Origin: JANOMH01 sp031422295 | GTDB lineage: Bacteria > Pseudomonadota > Alphaproteobacteria > Rhodobacterales > Rhodobacteraceae | NCBI GenBank assembly: GCA_031422295.1 | Contig: JANOQM010000052.1 | Location: 1 to 56,137 of the forward strand | Reading direction: 5' to 3' | Length of the DNA stretch: 56,137 nt | Shown here: positions 24,252-33,181 of the stretch, one piece after another | How positions within the stretch are numbered: the first letter of the stretch is position 1 | Layout: each line of letters opens with the position of its first letter | Translations under genes and position numbers: made by a program | Notes under the pieces: model-generated | The model's database searches: none | Told to the model about the DNA's origin: nothing | Seen by the model: only the letters and a program-made list of their open reading frames with translations

Positions 24252-27200
24252 AATAGCCTTCAAGCCCTACCGGGTAGCGATCATCACGCTGGATAGCCAT
24301 GCGGCGGGTCCGGTGGCGCGGGTATCGCCCCGATTGGCGCAGGATTTCAGCGGCTTGTCGGTGGATGTGTTTGCCGCTGGTGAGTGGTCGGAAAACCCGC
24401 TGGCTTTGGCCCAATGTCGGGCGGCTGTGGCACAGGCGGATCTGATCGTCGTCAATTTGCTGTTTATCGAGGAACATCTGAACGCCATAGTTCCGGCGTT
24501 GCAGGCCCGCCGTGACAAGTGCGATGCGATGGTCTGTCTGATTTCCGATGGCCAGATCGTCAAGCTGACCAAGATGGGCGATCTGGACATGTCCAAGCCG
24601 GCCTCGGGCATGATGGCGATCCTGAAATCTTTGCGCCCGTCGAAATCCAAGTCGCAGTCCGGCCAAAGCCAGATGAAAACCCTGCGCCGGTTGCCGAAAA
24701 TCCTGCGCCTGATCCCCGGCAAGGCGCAGGATCTGCGCGCCTGGTTCCTGTCGATGCAATACTGGCTGGGCGGGTCGGACGAGAATATCGAACAGATGCT
24801 GCGGTTTTTGCTGTCGCGCTATGCCGACCGCGCCGACTGGCATGGCGTCAAATCCAACGCGCCGATTGATTACCCCGAGGTGGGCCTGTACCACCCCGAC
24901 CTGCCCGGCCATCACATCACCACCGATGCCGCCGACATCCGGGGGCCGTTGAACCCCGTGGCCACTGTCGGCCTGCTGATGCTGCGGTCCTATATCCTGT
25001 CGTCGGACAACGCCCATTACAACGCCGTCATTCGCGCGTTCGAGGCCAAGCGCATCCGCGTTCTGCCCGGTTTCGCGGGGGGGCTTGATGGTCGCCCCGC
25101 GATTGAGGCCTATTTTCAGGGCAAGGTTGATGCGATGGTCTCGCTGACTGGGTTTTCCCTGATCGGCGGGCCTGCGTATAACGATAGTGAGGCCGCGGTC
25201 GCCACCCTGTCCGCGCTGGACGTTCCCTATATTGCCGCCCAACCGCTGGAGTTTCAGACCCTTGGCCAATGGGCCGCGTCGGGGCAGGGCCTTGGCCCGA
25301 TTGAAACCACGATGCTGGTGGCTCTGCCCGAGATTGACGGGGCCGCGAACCCGACCGTGTTTGCGGGCCGTCACAGTGCCGATGGTTGTGCGGGCTGTAA
25401 ATTCGCCTGTCAGCCGCAAAACGACATGAAATCCATGGCCCCTTGTCCAGAGCGGGTGGCCGCGCTGACCGACAAGACCCTGCGCATGGCCACGCTGCGC
25501 CGCAAGGCGAATGCGGATAAAAACGTCGGCATCGTCCTGTTTGGCTTTCCGCCCAATGCCGGAGCCGTGGGCACGGCCGCCTATCTGTCAGTCATGGAAT
25601 CGCTTTTCAACACGCTGCACCGGCTGCGGGCCGAAGGATATGACCTGACCCCCCCCGCGAGCGTGGATGAATTACGAGCGATGATCCTCAAGGGCAACGC
25701 CGCGCAACTGGGTCAGGAGGCCAATGTTGCCCACCACGTCAGTGCCGATGACATCGTGCGCGGCACCCCGTGGTTGAACGAGATCGAAGCGGTCTGGGGC
25801 CCCGCTCCCGGTAAAATCCAGTCGGACGGGCGCGGCGTGTTCATCCTTGGCGCGCAGTTCGGCAAAGTGTTCGTCGGTGTCCAGCCCACATTTGGCTACG
25901 AAGGCGACCCGATGCGGTTGCTGTTCGAACTCGGCTTTGCCCCGACGCACGCCTTTGCGACGTTTTATCTGTGGCTGCGAAACACGTTCCGTGCCGATGT
26001 TCTGCTGCACTTCGGGATGCATGGCGCTTTGGAGTTCATGCCCGGCAAACAGACCGGCATGTCGGGCGCTTGCTGGCCGGACCGGCTGATCGGCAATCTG
26101 CCGAATGTGTATTTGTATGCCGCCAATAACCCGTCCGAGGCGACGCTGGCCAAGCGCCGGTCGAATGCTATCACTGTCACCCACCTGACCCCGCCTTTGG
26201 CCAGTGCTGGTCTGTATAAGGGGCTGGTCGACCTCAAGGACAGCCTGACCCGCTGGCGGTCGATGGATGTGGCCGATGAGGCGCGGGCCGAGTTGGAAAC
26301 CCTGATCCGCGATCAGGCTGGCGCTGTGGACCTGAAAGCGGAGGATATCGGAAAACTGTGGCTGGTCGTGCTGGAAACCGAAGGGTCGCTGATCCCCGAT
26401 GGGTTACATATTGTCGGTCGGCCGATGGGCGATGTCGCCCGGGCCGAGATGCTGAAGCTGATGAATATCGCAGACCCGGTGGCTCGCAAGGCCGCCGACA
26501 AACTGCTGGCCGAGGATCACGAATTGCCCGGTCTGATGAAGGCGCTTTCGGGCCGGTTCATTGCTCCGGTTCCGGGGGGCGATCTGATCCGTAGCCCGCA
26601 GATCATGCCAACGGGCCGTAATATCCATGCGTTCGATCCGTTCCGGATGCCGACCGCATACGCGCTGATCGACGGGGCCAAGCAGGCCAATCTGCTGATC
26701 GAAACTCACAAATCCATGCCGCGGTCGGTGGCGCTGGTGCTCTGGGGGTCGGATAATATCAAATCCGACGGCGTGCCGATTGCGCAGGCTTTGGCGTTGA
26801 TGGGCTGCAAGCCGCGCTTTGACAGCTATGGCCGCCTGTGTGGCGCGGATTTGATCCCGCTGGCGGAAATGTCCCGCCCCCGGATTGATGTGGTCATGAC
26901 CCTGTCGGGCATCTTCCGCGACCTGTTGCCGCTGCAAACCCGGATGCTGGCCGAGGCCGCGCTGAAATGTGCGATGGCCGATGAGCCCGAGGCGCTGAAC
27001 TTTGTCCGCGCCCATGCGCTGGCGCATATGGCCGAAACCGGCTGCGACGTTGAGACCGCCGCCTTGCGCGTGTTCTCGAACGCCGAGGGCACTTATGGCG
27101 CCAACGTCAACGTGCTGGTCGACCAAAGCGCCTTTGGCGACGAGGACGAGTTGGCCGACGCCTATCAGGCCCGGAAATCATTTGCCTATGGCGTCAATGG

Positions 27201-27789
27201 CAAGGCCACGGCGCATAAAGACCTGCTGCAATCGCAGCTCAAGCATGTCGATCTGGCCTATCAGAACCTTGAATCGGTTGAACTGGGTGTGACCACTGTG
27301 GACCATTACTTTGACACCCTGGGCGGCATCGCCCGCGCGGTGAAGCGCGCCAAGGGCGGGGTTTCGGCGGCGATTTATATCGGCGACCAGACCCGGGGCG
27401 CGGCCAAGGTCCGCACCTTGCAGGACCAGATCGCGCTGGAAACCCGGTCGCGCAGTCTGAACCCGAAATTTTACGAGGGCCTGTTGAAGCATGGCCACGA
27501 GGGTGTCCGCCAGATCGAGGCGCATATCACCAATACGATGGGTTGGTCGGCCACAACCGGCGAAGTTGAGCCTTGGGTCTATCAGCGTTTGAGCGAAACA
27601 TTCGTGCTGGACGACGCCATGCGCGAACGACTGGCCGCGCTGAACCCGCAGGCGTCAATGCGGATGGCCAATCGGCTGCTCGAGGCCAGCGACCGCGCCT
27701 ATTGGACCCCGGATGCCGCCACTTTGGCCGCGTTGCAGAACGCCGCCGACCAACTCGAAGATCGCATGGAAGGGATCGCAGCAGAATGA
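24241..27789 (+). CDS. bchH: BchH, magnesium chelatase subunit H
   Basis: Large porphyrin-binding subunit of magnesium chelatase (1182 residues), which inserts Mg2+ into protoporphyrin IX with BchI and BchD (not in this window, expected to the left of crtC). Family motifs include YRVAIITLDSHAAGPVAR at the N-terminus, LLHFGMHGALEFMPGKQ and ATLAKRRSNAITVTHLTPP in the centre and GTYGANVNVLVD near the C-terminus. It is homologous to CobN further along this window. ATG 24241 overlaps the bchB end by 11 nt. Confidence 0.97.
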   Translation: MRDEIAFKPYRVAIITLDSHAAGPVARVSPRLAQDFSGLSVDVFAAGEWSENPLALAQCRAAVAQADLIVVNLLFIEEHLNAIVPALQARRDKCDAMVCLISDGQIVKLTKMGDLDMSKPASGMMAILKSLRPSKSKSQSGQSQMKTLRRLPKILRLIPGKAQDLRAWFLSMQYWLGGSDENIEQMLRFLLSRYADRADWHGVKSNAPIDYPEVGLYHPDLPGHHITTDAADIRGPLNPVATVGLLMLRSYILSSDNAHYNAVIRAFEAKRIRVLPGFAGGLDGRPAIEAYFQGKVDAMVSLTGFSLIGGPAYNDSEAAVATLSALDVPYIAAQPLEFQTLGQWAASGQGLGPIETTMLVALPEIDGAANPTVFAGRHSADGCAGCKFACQPQNDMKSMAPCPERVAALTDKTLRMATLRRKANADKNVGIVLFGFPPNAGAVGTAAYLSVMESLFNTLHRLRAEGYDLTPPASVDELRAMILKGNAAQLGQEANVAHHVSADDIVRGTPWLNEIEAVWGPAPGKIQSDGRGVFILGAQFGKVFVGVQPTFGYEGDPMRLLFELGFAPTHAFATFYLWLRNTFRADVLLHFGMHGALEFMPGKQTGMSGACWPDRLIGNLPNVYLYAANNPSEATLAKRRSNAITVTHLTPPLASAGLYKGLVDLKDSLTRWRSMDVADEARAELETLIRDQAGAVDLKAEDIGKLWLVVLETEGSLIPDGLHIVGRPMGDVARAEMLKLMNIADPVARKAADKLLAEDHELPGLMKALSGRFIAPVPGGDLIRSPQIMPTGRNIHAFDPFRMPTAYALIDGAKQANLLIETHKSMPRSVALVLWGSDNIKSDGVPIAQALALMGCKPRFDSYGRLCGADLIPLAEMSRPRIDVVMTLSGIFRDLLPLQTRMLAEAALKCAMADEPEALNFVRAHALAHMAETGCDVETAALRVFSNAEGTYGANVNVLVDQSAFGDEDELADAYQARKSFAYGVNGKATAHKDLLQSQLKHVDLAYQNLESVELGVTTVDHYFDTLGGIARAVKRAKGGVSAAIYIGDQTRGAAKVRTLQDQIALETRSRSLNPKFYEGLLKHGHEGVRQIEAHITNTMGWSATTGEVEPWVYQRLSETFVLDDAMRERLAALNPQASMRMANRLLEASDRAYWTPDAATLAALQNAADQLEDRMEGIAAE

Positions 27790-27826
27790 CCCTTCCCCCT
27801 AAGACCAACACCGAAAGGAGGCTGTC

Positions 27827-28723
27827 ATGAGCCCCAAAGACGAGATACCGAACCTGCGTGGCCTCGATGGCGAAGGTTCTGTTCAGGTGCATCAGGATGA
27901 TGCGACCAAGATCGAGGGGGCCAAGGTTTTTGCCGTTTATGGCAAGGGCGGGATTGGCAAATCGACGACGTCCAGCAACCTGTCCGCCGCGTTTTCCAAG
28001 CTGGGCAAGCGGGTGTTGCAGATTGGCTGTGACCCCAAGCATGACAGCACATTCACCCTGACCGGCCGTCTGGTGCCCACGGTGATCGACATCCTGAAAG
28101 ACGTGGATTTCCATGCCGAGGAATTGCGGGTCGAGGATTTCGTGTTCGAAGGCTACAATGGCGTGAAATGCGTCGAGGCGGGCGGGCCGCCTGCGGGCAC
28201 GGGTTGCGGTGGCTATGTGGTTGGGCAGACAGTGAAATTGCTCAAACAGCATCATCTGCTCGAGGATACCGATGTGGTGATCTTTGACGTGCTGGGCGAC
28301 GTGGTCTGTGGGGGCTTTGCCGCCCCGTTGCAGCACGCCGACCGGGCGCTGATCGTCACCGCCAATGATTTCGACAGCATCTATGCGATGAACCGGATCA
28401 TTGCCGCCGTGCAGGCGAAATCGACGAATTACAAGGTGCGGCTGGCGGGCTGTATCGCCAATCGGTCCAAGGATACCGACGAAGTTGATCGTTATTGCAA
28501 GGTCGTCGGCTTTAACCGGTTGGCGCATATGCCTGATCTGGATGCGATCCGGCGGTCACGCCTCAAGAAAAAGACAATTTTCGAAATGCCCAACGATCAG
28601 GACGTGGTGGAAGTGCGGGCCGAATACATCCGGCTGGCCGATATTCTGTGGAAAGGCACCATCGGGTCTGCGCCGGAATGCCTGCCGGATCGGGAGATTT
28701 TTGAATTGTTGGGGTTCGACTAG
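27827..28723 (+). CDS. bchL: BchL, light-independent protochlorophyllide reductase iron protein
   Basis: NifH-like ATP-dependent iron protein (298 residues) that passes electrons to BchNB. The P-loop GKGGIGKS is at residues 39-46; cluster cysteines are C127 (GTGCGGYV) and C161 (DVVCGGFA). A very strong AAAGGAGG ribosome site precedes ATG 27827, which may raise its yield over its neighbours, consistent with an iron protein needed in excess. It is 37 nt from bchH and 2 nt from bchM. Confidence 0.97.
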   Translation: MSPKDEIPNLRGLDGEGSVQVHQDDATKIEGAKVFAVYGKGGIGKSTTSSNLSAAFSKLGKRVLQIGCDPKHDSTFTLTGRLVPTVIDILKDVDFHAEELRVEDFVFEGYNGVKCVEAGGPPAGTGCGGYVVGQTVKLLKQHHLLEDTDVVIFDVLGDVVCGGFAAPLQHADRALIVTANDFDSIYAMNRIIAAVQAKSTNYKVRLAGCIANRSKDTDEVDRYCKVVGFNRLAHMPDLDAIRRSRLKKKTIFEMPNDQDVVEVRAEYIRLADILWKGTIGSAPECLPDREIFELLGFD

Positions 28724-28725
28724 GA

Positions 28726-29418
28726 ATGGCTGACTACGCTGCCACACGCGCAAGGGTCGAGACGTATTTCGACCAGACTGCCACCAAGGTGTGGGAGCGT
28801 CTGACGTCGGATGCGCCTGTGTCTGGTATCCGGGCGACTGTCCGGGCGGGGCGTGACCGGATGCGGGCGCTGATGCTGGCGCAATTTCCCAATGATTTGA
28901 GTGGGTTGCGCATTTTGGATGCGGGTTGCGGCACGGGTGCGATGGCGGTGGAACTGGCACAGCGCGGCGCGGATGTGCTGGCGGTGGATATTTCGCCAGC
29001 ACTGATCGAGATCGCGCAAAAGCGGGCCCCGGCCCATCTGGCGGGCAAGATCGAGTTTCGGTCGGGCGATATGATGGATGCTGATTACGGTCAGTTCGAC
29101 CATATTTTGGCAATGGATTCAATGATTTACTACACGGCTGCCGATGTCGCCGGCATCCTGAACCGGGCCGCCCCGCGCCTGTCCGGCAAGTTCATCTTTA
29201 CCCTCGCGCCGCGCACCCCGCTGCTGATGGCGATGTTCCGTATGGGCAAGCTGTTTCCGCGCAAAGACCGGTCGCCGACAATGATCCCACATAGCCTGTC
29301 CGTCGTGCAGGCCGCGTTGCGGCAGGCCGGGGTTCCGGGGCATCTGTACGGAATAGAGCGCATTACTGCAGGTTTTTATATCTCGACCGCGCTGTGCTTT
29401 GAGGGGGTCAAACGATGA
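28726..29418 (+). CDS. bchM: BchM, Mg-protoporphyrin IX O-methyltransferase
   Basis: SAM-dependent methyltransferase (230 residues) that methylates the C-13 propionate of Mg-protoporphyrin IX, the substrate step for the AcsF cyclase. The SAM motif ILDAGCGTGAMAVELA is near residues 63-78, followed by VLAVDISPALIEIAQKR. It begins 2 nt after bchL and overlaps lhaA by ATGA. Confidence 0.96.
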   Translation: MADYAATRARVETYFDQTATKVWERLTSDAPVSGIRATVRAGRDRMRALMLAQFPNDLSGLRILDAGCGTGAMAVELAQRGADVLAVDISPALIEIAQKRAPAHLAGKIEFRSGDMMDADYGQFDHILAMDSMIYYTAADVAGILNRAAPRLSGKFIFTLAPRTPLLMAMFRMGKLFPRKDRSPTMIPHSLSVVQAALRQAGVPGHLYGIERITAGFYISTALCFEGVKR

Positions 29419-30845
29419 TCTTCAAAGCCAGCGCCTTGAAGCAACTGACGACGAAAGTGCTGCCCTTTGCGGATGCGGCCAGCGACGGTTTGCCGCTTGG
29501 TCAGCTCCTGCGCCTGGCCCTGTTCCAGATTTCGGTCGGCATGGCGGCGGTTTTGTTGCTGGGCACGTTGAACCGGGTGATGATTGTCGAGCTGTCGGTA
29601 CCTGCGGTGATCGTGGCGTCAATGATTGCAATTCCAGTGCTGGTGGCCCCCTTCCGCGCATTGCTGGGGTTCAAATCCGACAATTACCGCAGTGCCATAG
29701 GTTGGAAGCGGGTGCCTTATTTGTGGTTCGGGACGATGTGGCAGTTTGGCGGGCTGGCGATCATGCCGATGGCGCTGTTGGTTCTGGCGGGCGATAGCGC
29801 CATTCAGGCCACCGATTTTGGGCAGATGGCAGCGGCGGTGGCCTTTTTGCTGACCGGTCTGGGCATGCACATGACCCAGACGGCGGGGCTGGCCCTGGCC
29901 GCTGACCGCGCGACCGAGGAAACCCGGGCCAAGGTCGTGTCGTTGCTGTATGTGATGTATCTGCTGGGCATGGCCCTGTCGTCGATCATCATCGGGACAT
30001 TGCTGCGCAACTATTCCGCCCTTTTGCTGGTGCAGGTCGTGCAAGGGGCTGCTGTGGTGACGCTGGCCCTGAATGTCACGGCCCTGTGGAAGCAGGAAAA
30101 GATGGCGCCGATGACCAAAGCGGAACGCGCCGCGCCGGTCCCGATATTCCTGAATGCGTGGAAGGATTTCACCCAAGACAAATCGGTGGTGCGGATGATC
30201 GTCGTGGTGTTTATGGGGACGATCGCGTTCAACATGCAAGACGTGCTGCTGGAACCCTATGGCGGCGAGATACTGGGGTTGTCGGTATCGGCCACCACGC
30301 TGCTGACGGCGACCTGGGCCAGCGGGGCATTGCTGGGATTTACCCTTGCCGCCCGCTGGCTGTCAGACGGGATTGACCCGTTCCGGATGGCTGCGCGGGG
30401 CATGTTGTTCGGTATTGCGGCCTTTGCCTGCGTGCTGTTCTCGGCCCCGATGGGGTCACCGGTGCTGTTCTACTTTGGGGCCGCGCTGATCGGACTGGGC
30501 GGCGGGCTGTTTGCAGTGGCCACGCTGACGGCGGCCATGACGGTGAAAACCACTGGCCTGGCCGGGCGCGGCCTTGCGTTGGGCGCATGGGGAGCGGCAC
30601 AGGCCACGGGGGCCGGACTGTCGATTTTCATCGGCGGTTCCGTCCGCGACATAGTGAACCAATTCGCGCTCAGTGGCGCTTGGGGGGATGCCGTGAATTC
30701 TGCCGCTACTGGCTATTCCATAGTCTATGCTACTGAAATCGCTCTGCTGTTTATCACACTTATCGTCCTTGGCCCGCTGGTGCGGACAAGGACACTTACG
30801 CCACGGGAACCGGCCAAACTGGAACTGGCCGAGTTTCCGACCTAA
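29415..30845 (+). CDS. lhaA: LhaA, LH1 complex assembly protein (PucC family)
   Basis: Integral membrane protein of 476 residues with about twelve helices; in Rhodobacter LhaA is needed for efficient LH1 assembly upstream of puhA. Family features seen are LLRLALFQISVGMAAVLLLG, LNRVMIVELSVPAVIVASM and FKSDNYRSAIGWKRVPYLW, and a central TGLGMHMTQTAGLALAADRA. It is a paralogue of the protein at 16049-17329. A promoter for puhA is known to lie inside lhaA in relatives, but I cannot point to it here. Confidence 0.94.
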   Translation: MIFKASALKQLTTKVLPFADAASDGLPLGQLLRLALFQISVGMAAVLLLGTLNRVMIVELSVPAVIVASMIAIPVLVAPFRALLGFKSDNYRSAIGWKRVPYLWFGTMWQFGGLAIMPMALLVLAGDSAIQATDFGQMAAAVAFLLTGLGMHMTQTAGLALAADRATEETRAKVVSLLYVMYLLGMALSSIIIGTLLRNYSALLLVQVVQGAAVVTLALNVTALWKQEKMAPMTKAERAAPVPIFLNAWKDFTQDKSVVRMIVVVFMGTIAFNMQDVLLEPYGGEILGLSVSATTLLTATWASGALLGFTLAARWLSDGIDPFRMAARGMLFGIAAFACVLFSAPMGSPVLFYFGAALIGLGGGLFAVATLTAAMTVKTTGLAGRGLALGAWGAAQATGAGLSIFIGGSVRDIVNQFALSGAWGDAVNSAATGYSIVYATEIALLFITLIVLGPLVRTRTLTPREPAKLELAEFPT

Positions 30846-30869
30846 ACTGACCAACGCAAGGAGACTATC

Positions 30870-31643
30870 ATGGTTGGCACTACATTCTTTGGGAACTTTG
30901 ATCTGGCAAGTGCCGCGATCTGGATGTTCTGGGTGTTTTTCGCCGGGCTGATCTATTACCTGCAGACCGAGAACATGCGCGAAGGTTATCCGCTGGTCGA
31001 TGAAACCGGCATGTCCAAGCCCAAGGCAGGCCTGTTTTCGCCCGCAGGCGACAAGACCTTTAAACTGCCGCATGGCCGGGGCGAACTGACCCTGCCGTCA
31101 GGGCAGCGCGGCGACCGGACTGATCTGGCACTGGCGCGCACCTCGGCCTCGGCCGGGTCGCCCTATGAGCCGACTGGCGATCCGATGGTGGACGGTGTTG
31201 GTCCTGCATCATGGGCGCCGCGTCGCGATGTGCCGGAACTGGATGGCCATGGCCACCCGAAAATCCGGCCTTTGTCGAGCCTGCCTGCCTACAAAGTTTC
31301 TGCCGGGCGTGATCCGCGTGGCAAAGCTGTGGTCGGTGGTGATGGCGAAGTTGTGGGCCGCGTGGTTGATATGTGGGTCGACACGCCCGAACATATGGTC
31401 CGCTACCTGACCGTTGACCTGAACCCCGAAGGGTCGGGCCAGCACCGCCTGATCCCGATCAACATGGCCCGGATCAAATCTGACCGGGTGACTGTCAGGT
31501 CGCTGTTTAAACATAACTTTGCCGGTGTGCCGGTCACGAAAAAAGCTGATGAAGTGACCTTGCTTGAGGAAGAAAAGATCACAGCTTGGTATGCAGGCGG
31601 CACGTTGTATGCCACGCCCGGCCGTTTGGGCCCGCAACTGTAA
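30870..31643 (+). CDS. puhA: PuhA, photosynthetic reaction centre H subunit
   Basis: Reaction centre H chain (257 residues), with a single N-terminal membrane helix (about residues 12-32, AIWMFWVFFAGLIYYLQTEN) and a cytoplasmic PRC-barrel domain that caps L and M and helps proton delivery to Q_B. Seen: REGYPLVDE just after the helix and VVGRVVDMWVDTPEHMVRYL in the barrel. AAGGAG precedes the ATG. A hairpin follows the stop at 31651. Confidence 0.97.
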   Translation: MVGTTFFGNFDLASAAIWMFWVFFAGLIYYLQTENMREGYPLVDETGMSKPKAGLFSPAGDKTFKLPHGRGELTLPSGQRGDRTDLALARTSASAGSPYEPTGDPMVDGVGPASWAPRRDVPELDGHGHPKIRPLSSLPAYKVSAGRDPRGKAVVGGDGEVVGRVVDMWVDTPEHMVRYLTVDLNPEGSGQHRLIPINMARIKSDRVTVRSLFKHNFAGVPVTKKADEVTLLEEEKITAWYAGGTLYATPGRLGPQL

Positions 31644-31650
31644 CAATCCG

Positions 31651-31675
31651 TTGCCCCGGCTTGCCACCGGGGCAA
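31651..31675 (+). other. hairpin after puhA
   Basis: TTGCCCCGG / CCGGGGCAA, a perfect 9-bp stem with a 7-nt loop, 8 nt after the puhA stop. No T-tract. It probably stabilises puhA mRNA relative to puhB and later genes. Confidence 0.6.
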
Positions 31676-31706
31676 TACTACACCACCGCCCAAGGGGACG
31701 CGGAAT

Positions 31707-32354
31707 ATGAGTACGCATGATGATTTTAACTTTGAACCGGTGCGCGGCCTGCCTGAAAAGCTGCCCGAGGGGGAACATATCCTGTGGCAGGGCCGCCCGT
31801 CGGTGCGGATGCTGGCGCGCGAGGCGCTGTCAACCCGCCTGATCGCGGGGTATTTTCTGCTGATTGCAGCGCTGCGCGTGGTTGTTTCGTCCAATGATGT
31901 CCCTCTTGGGCAGGCGCTGGGGCATGCAGTTCCGGTCCTTTTGGTTGGGCTGATTGCCATCGCTATTCTGTATGGCGTCGCCTTTGCGCAGGCCCGGTCT
32001 ACGGTGTATACGCTGACCAACAAACGGGTCGGCATGCGGATTGGCGCGGCCCTGACCCTGACGCTGAACCTGCCCTACACCTGGATCGGCAATGCGTCGC
32101 TGGCGGCTGGCAAGAATGGGCATGGCACCATCGCGTTTGAACTGATCGGCGACACCCGGCTGTCGTATGCGATGACGTGGCCGCATGTCCGCCCGTGGTA
32201 CATCGCCCGGACTCAGCCCGCCTTGCGCTGCATCCCCGATGCAGCCCGCGTGGCAGAGATATTCGCCGCTGCCGCCGAAACGCGTGTGTCTGCCCCGGAT
32301 ACGATCCTGATCACCCAGACCAACGGCGACATCACCGCCTTGGCGGCGGAATAG
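31707..32354 (+). CDS. puhB: PuhB, reaction-centre assembly protein
   Basis: Membrane protein (215 residues) with a PH-like domain, found after puhA in purple bacteria and involved in assembly of the reaction centre. The family start FNFEPVRGLPEKLPEGEHIL and WQGRPSVRMLAREAL is clear, followed by hydrophobic segments (about residues 48-66 and 72-92) and VYTLTNKRVGMRIGAALTLT. It follows puhA after a hairpin and is 10 nt from puhC. Confidence 0.93.
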   Translation: MSTHDDFNFEPVRGLPEKLPEGEHILWQGRPSVRMLAREALSTRLIAGYFLLIAALRVVVSSNDVPLGQALGHAVPVLLVGLIAIAILYGVAFAQARSTVYTLTNKRVGMRIGAALTLTLNLPYTWIGNASLAAGKNGHGTIAFELIGDTRLSYAMTWPHVRPWYIARTQPALRCIPDAARVAEIFAAAAETRVSAPDTILITQTNGDITALAAE

Positions 32355-32364
32355 GAGCCGCCGG

Positions 32365-32832
32365 ATGCCTGACCTGAACAGCCAGATCCCGATGAAGCAC
32401 CCGGAAAAGGAACTGGTCCCCCGGTTTTTGGTCCAAGCGATGTTTGCGCTGATGCTAGGCACAGTGGCGCTGGTCGCCTATGCCCAACTGACCGGCCTGC
32501 CCAATACCGGCGTGGTTCAGGCCGCCGATATCGAGGCGGAGCGGCTGGTCTGGTTGGTAGGCGATCGCACTGGAACCGATGCGCTGGCCGATGCCGATGG
32601 AACCATTCTGGCCCGCGCCACAGCCGAAGAAAAAGGCGGTTTTATCGGGGTCATCGGGATTGCCATTCATCGCCAGCGGGTTGTGGCTGGTGTCACTGAA
32701 AATGCCCCGATCCGGATTGTCCGCCGCACCGATGGGACAATTGGTATCATTGACGATTCCGTTGGAAAAGTGTTGGAAATACAGGGCTATGGCCCCGATA
32801 ATGTCGCTACTTTCGCGCGGCTGCTTGATTGA
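32365..32832 (+). CDS. puhC: PuhC, photosynthetic complex assembly protein
   Basis: Protein of 155 residues with one N-terminal membrane helix (about residues 22-44) and a periplasmic domain; PuhC in Rhodobacter helps LH1-reaction-centre organisation. The order puhA-puhB-puhC and the pattern VPRFLVQAMFALMLGTVALVAYA with the later ERLVWLVGD support the call. The first ATG (32365) is used; an internal ATG at 32392 (MKHPEKELVPR) would also leave the helix intact. Confidence 0.88.
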   Translation: MPDLNSQIPMKHPEKELVPRFLVQAMFALMLGTVALVAYAQLTGLPNTGVVQAADIEAERLVWLVGDRTGTDALADADGTILARATAEEKGGFIGVIGIAIHRQRVVAGVTENAPIRIVRRTDGTIGIIDDSVGKVLEIQGYGPDNVATFARLLD

Positions 32833-32884
32833 AACTTCGCCGGGTTTGGCCATCCGGGCGCATCGGCCGAAAAGGGAACGGAAA

Positions 32885-33181
32885 ATGGGACTTTTCACAA
32901 GGACAAGGGAAACCGCCCCCTGCACCGTCACCGTCAGCCACCGGTTTGAAGAGCTGTCGGCGCATGTCCGGTTTGACAATGGTGCCGTGATCAACCCCGG
33001 CGACACGGTGCAGGTGCAGGGACCCGAGATTATGGCCGCATTTGGCGAGCTGATCGAAGAGCAGCGTATTGCGGTGATCGTGCGTGCCAGCGGTATCGAG
33101 CGGTTGTGGACCCGGTTGACCGGCGATTTCGAAATTATGGAACTCTGCGAGTTTTCATTCAGCGACGAGGTGATGCCATGA
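32885..33181 (+). CDS. small conserved PGC protein of unknown function between puhC and acsF
   Basis: A 98-residue soluble protein starting at ATG 32885 after a GGGAACGGAAA ribosome site. It has no membrane helix, signal peptide or cysteine cluster; it contains CTVTVSHRFEELSAHVRFDN, GDTVQVQGP and an acidic C-terminus ending EFSFSDEVMP. It overlaps acsF by ATGA, so it is tightly coupled to the cyclase. From memory, a short ORF of this kind occurs at this place in other Rhodobacteraceae PGCs. A role as AcsF partner is inference from coupling only. Confidence 0.85.
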   Translation: MGLFTRTRETAPCTVTVSHRFEELSAHVRFDNGAVINPGDTVQVQGPEIMAAFGELIEEQRIAVIVRASGIERLWTRLTGDFEIMELCEFSFSDEVMP

